Source: a bacterium (lineage in GTDB: Bacteria > Verrucomicrobiota > Verrucomicrobiia > Opitutales > UBA953). From it: a DNA stretch of 6,591 bases. Of this stretch, positions 5,447-6,591 are shown piece by piece. The stretch covers positions 1 through 6,591 of the forward strand of contig RFOO01000060.1 in assembly GCA_009926645.1 (NCBI GenBank), in the 5' to 3' direction. The notes beneath the pieces were generated by a model that was given only the letters and a program-made list of their open reading frames with translations, had not been told where the DNA came from and ran no database searches. The position numbers and the translations under genes are program-made. The stretch's first letter is position 1; every line of letters begins with the position of its first letter.

Positions 5447-6591
5447 ATGACCTTTGATGCTGCACAAAAAATGCAAGAGGCGCAAAGCCTGCATCAACAA
5501 GGTCAACTGGATTTAGCGAAATCGATTTATGAAGAGATTTTAAGTCGCCAGCCTCAAAATGCAGATGCCCTGCATTTTTTGGGACTACTCTATCATCAAA
5601 AAAAAGAAAACGACCGTGCTTTGTCGCTGATGGAGCAGTCTTTGCAGCTTTCTCCTGATAATCCTATTTATTTTGCTAACTGTGGGATGGTGCATAAAGC
5701 CAAAGGCGACTACCGGCGTGCCTTAGCTTGTTACGATCGGTCGCTAGAGTTAAATTCAGACTCGGCTCGTACGCGGACGAATCGGGGTAATGTTTTAGCT
5801 TCGCTTGGTTTATTTTCGGAAGCGTTATTGGAGCACGAGAAAGCCCTGCAGCTCGATCCTCGCTTGCCCGAAATCTATAATAACCAAGGAGGCGCTTTGC
5901 AATCGTTGCGTCGATTTGAAGAATCACTCAGTTCTTACCAGCGGGCCATTGAGCTGAATCCTCTTTATGCAGAGGCTTATTTAAATCGAGGTATAGCGCA
6001 AAAGAGTCTGGGACAAAATCATTTAGCGATGGAGAGCTTTAAGCGAGCCATCCAATTGAGCCAAAACAACCCTCGATTATTTCATGCCCGTGCGGACCTT
6101 TATTTCGATGGGGGTTTTCTTAGTGAGGCTCTGCAAGACTATGAAAAAGTCCTAGCCCTAGAGCCTGATGCCGAGGGGGCTTTGGGAAATCTCATGTTTG
6201 TCAAAAGAAGGCTCTGTCTCTGGGATGGTTTTGCGCAGGACTATAGTCGCTTAGAGAAACTTGTTTGTGTTGATCATCAAAGAACCATTCCTTGGGCTTT
6301 TCTTTCTTACACCGATTCATTGCGCGTTTTGCAGCAAGTAAATGAATTAGAGGCGCAAGTGTTTAAACTACCAGTCGAACAGGAAGCCCCCCAAGTCGTT
6401 CCATTTTCTACTCCTGTTGCTAAGCCTAAAATTCGCATCGCTTACTGTTCGCCTGATTTTAAAAACCACCCCGTCGGGTATCTATTCATTGGTTTGCTTG
6501 AGGCACATAATCGCGAAGCTTTTGAACTCATTGGCGTTTCTTTAGGTCCACCCGTGACCGATGATTTACGTCGGCGTTTTCAAGACTCCTT
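5447..6591 (+). CDS. TPR-repeat GT41 (O-GlcNAc transferase/SPINDLY-like) protein, 3' end cut by window edge
   Basis: The frame is open from the ATG to the right edge (381 codons plus 2 bases). After a short start there are seven tetratricopeptide repeats at an exact 34-residue pitch: 8-41, 42-75, 76-109, 110-143, 144-177, 178-211 and 212-245. They have the usual G/A, Y/F and A/P positions, for example RAIELNP and KALQLDP. These form a superhelix for protein binding. Residues 246-327 are a linker region with LCLWDGF (256-262) and PWAFLSYTDSLRVLQQ (282-297), typical of bacterial GT41 proteins. At 329-345 begins the catalytic part, with IRIAYCSPDFKNHPVGY, which matches the first lobe of O-GlcNAc transferases including the conserved NHP histidine (His341). 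The UDP-sugar-binding lobe is beyond the window. The likely role is transfer of a sugar to protein Ser/Thr; the donor and targets cannot be told. There is no signal peptide and no SD. It lies 4 nt after pgpA, so it is probably co-transcribed. Confidence 0.9.
   Translation, partial: MTFDAAQKMQEAQSLHQQGQLDLAKSIYEEILSRQPQNADALHFLGLLYHQKKENDRALSLMEQSLQLSPDNPIYFANCGMVHKAKGDYRRALACYDRSLELNSDSARTRTNRGNVLASLGLFSEALLEHEKALQLDPRLPEIYNNQGGALQSLRRFEESLSSYQRAIELNPLYAEAYLNRGIAQKSLGQNHLAMESFKRAIQLSQNNPRLFHARADLYFDGGFLSEALQDYEKVLALEPDAEGALGNLMFVKRRLCLWDGFAQDYSRLEKLVCVDHQRTIPWAFLSYTDSLRVLQQVNELEAQVFKLPVEQEAPQVVPFSTPVAKPKIRIAYCSPDFKNHPVGYLFIGLLEAHNREAFELIGVSLGPPVTDDLRRRFQDS

Noticed and set aside
5676..5927. 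83-codon minus-strand open frame opposite the TPR gene
   Set aside because: The plus strand here encodes perfectly phased TPRs, and the antisense product has no motif.
5469..6181. Repeat periodicity of about 102 bp as a DNA repeat or CRISPR-like array
   Set aside because: The periodicity is at the protein level (34-residue TPRs). The DNA units are diverged and have no conserved direct repeat with spacers.

Overview
The window is gene-dense bacterial chromosome with ordinary housekeeping genes and no mobile-element, CRISPR, tRNA or rRNA signal. Base composition is mixed and close to balanced. Only one of the eight genes (coaD) has a convincing Shine-Dalgarno (SD) sequence at the expected spacing. 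A bacterial TPR-GT41 (SPINDLY/OGT-like) gene, a tig-clpP-clpX cluster and weak SD use would fit a member of the PVC group such as Verrucomicrobiota. That placement is inference from style, and nothing in the window proves it.

Left part, minus strand (about 1-3650): reading in the direction of transcription, the order is tig (trigger factor), clpP, clpX, then hisA, which is cut by the left edge. The gaps are 31 nt (tig-clpP), 5 nt (clpP-clpX) and a 4-nt ATGA overlap (clpX-hisA), so this looks like one transcription unit. It joins nascent-chain folding (trigger factor) to ATP-dependent proteolysis (ClpXP), with a histidine-biosynthesis isomerase translationally coupled at its end.

Middle (3651-4312): a 116-nt intergenic stretch upstream of tig contains a clear imperfect hairpin. 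It is followed by coaD on the minus strand (coenzyme A biosynthesis). A 54-nt gap then separates coaD from the divergent right-hand unit.

Right part, plus strand (4313-6591): pgsA and pgpA overlap by ATGA and encode two consecutive steps of phosphatidylglycerol synthesis: CDP-diacylglycerol to phosphatidylglycerophosphate, then to phosphatidylglycerol. Four nucleotides after pgpA begins a large gene, open to the right edge, that encodes seven perfectly phased 34-residue TPRs followed by the start of a GT41 O-GlcNAc-transferase-like catalytic region.

I see no wholly new system. The items most worth a second look are the TPR-GT41 gene coupled to phospholipid genes, the clpX-hisA coupling, the hairpin before tig, and the near absence of SD sequences.
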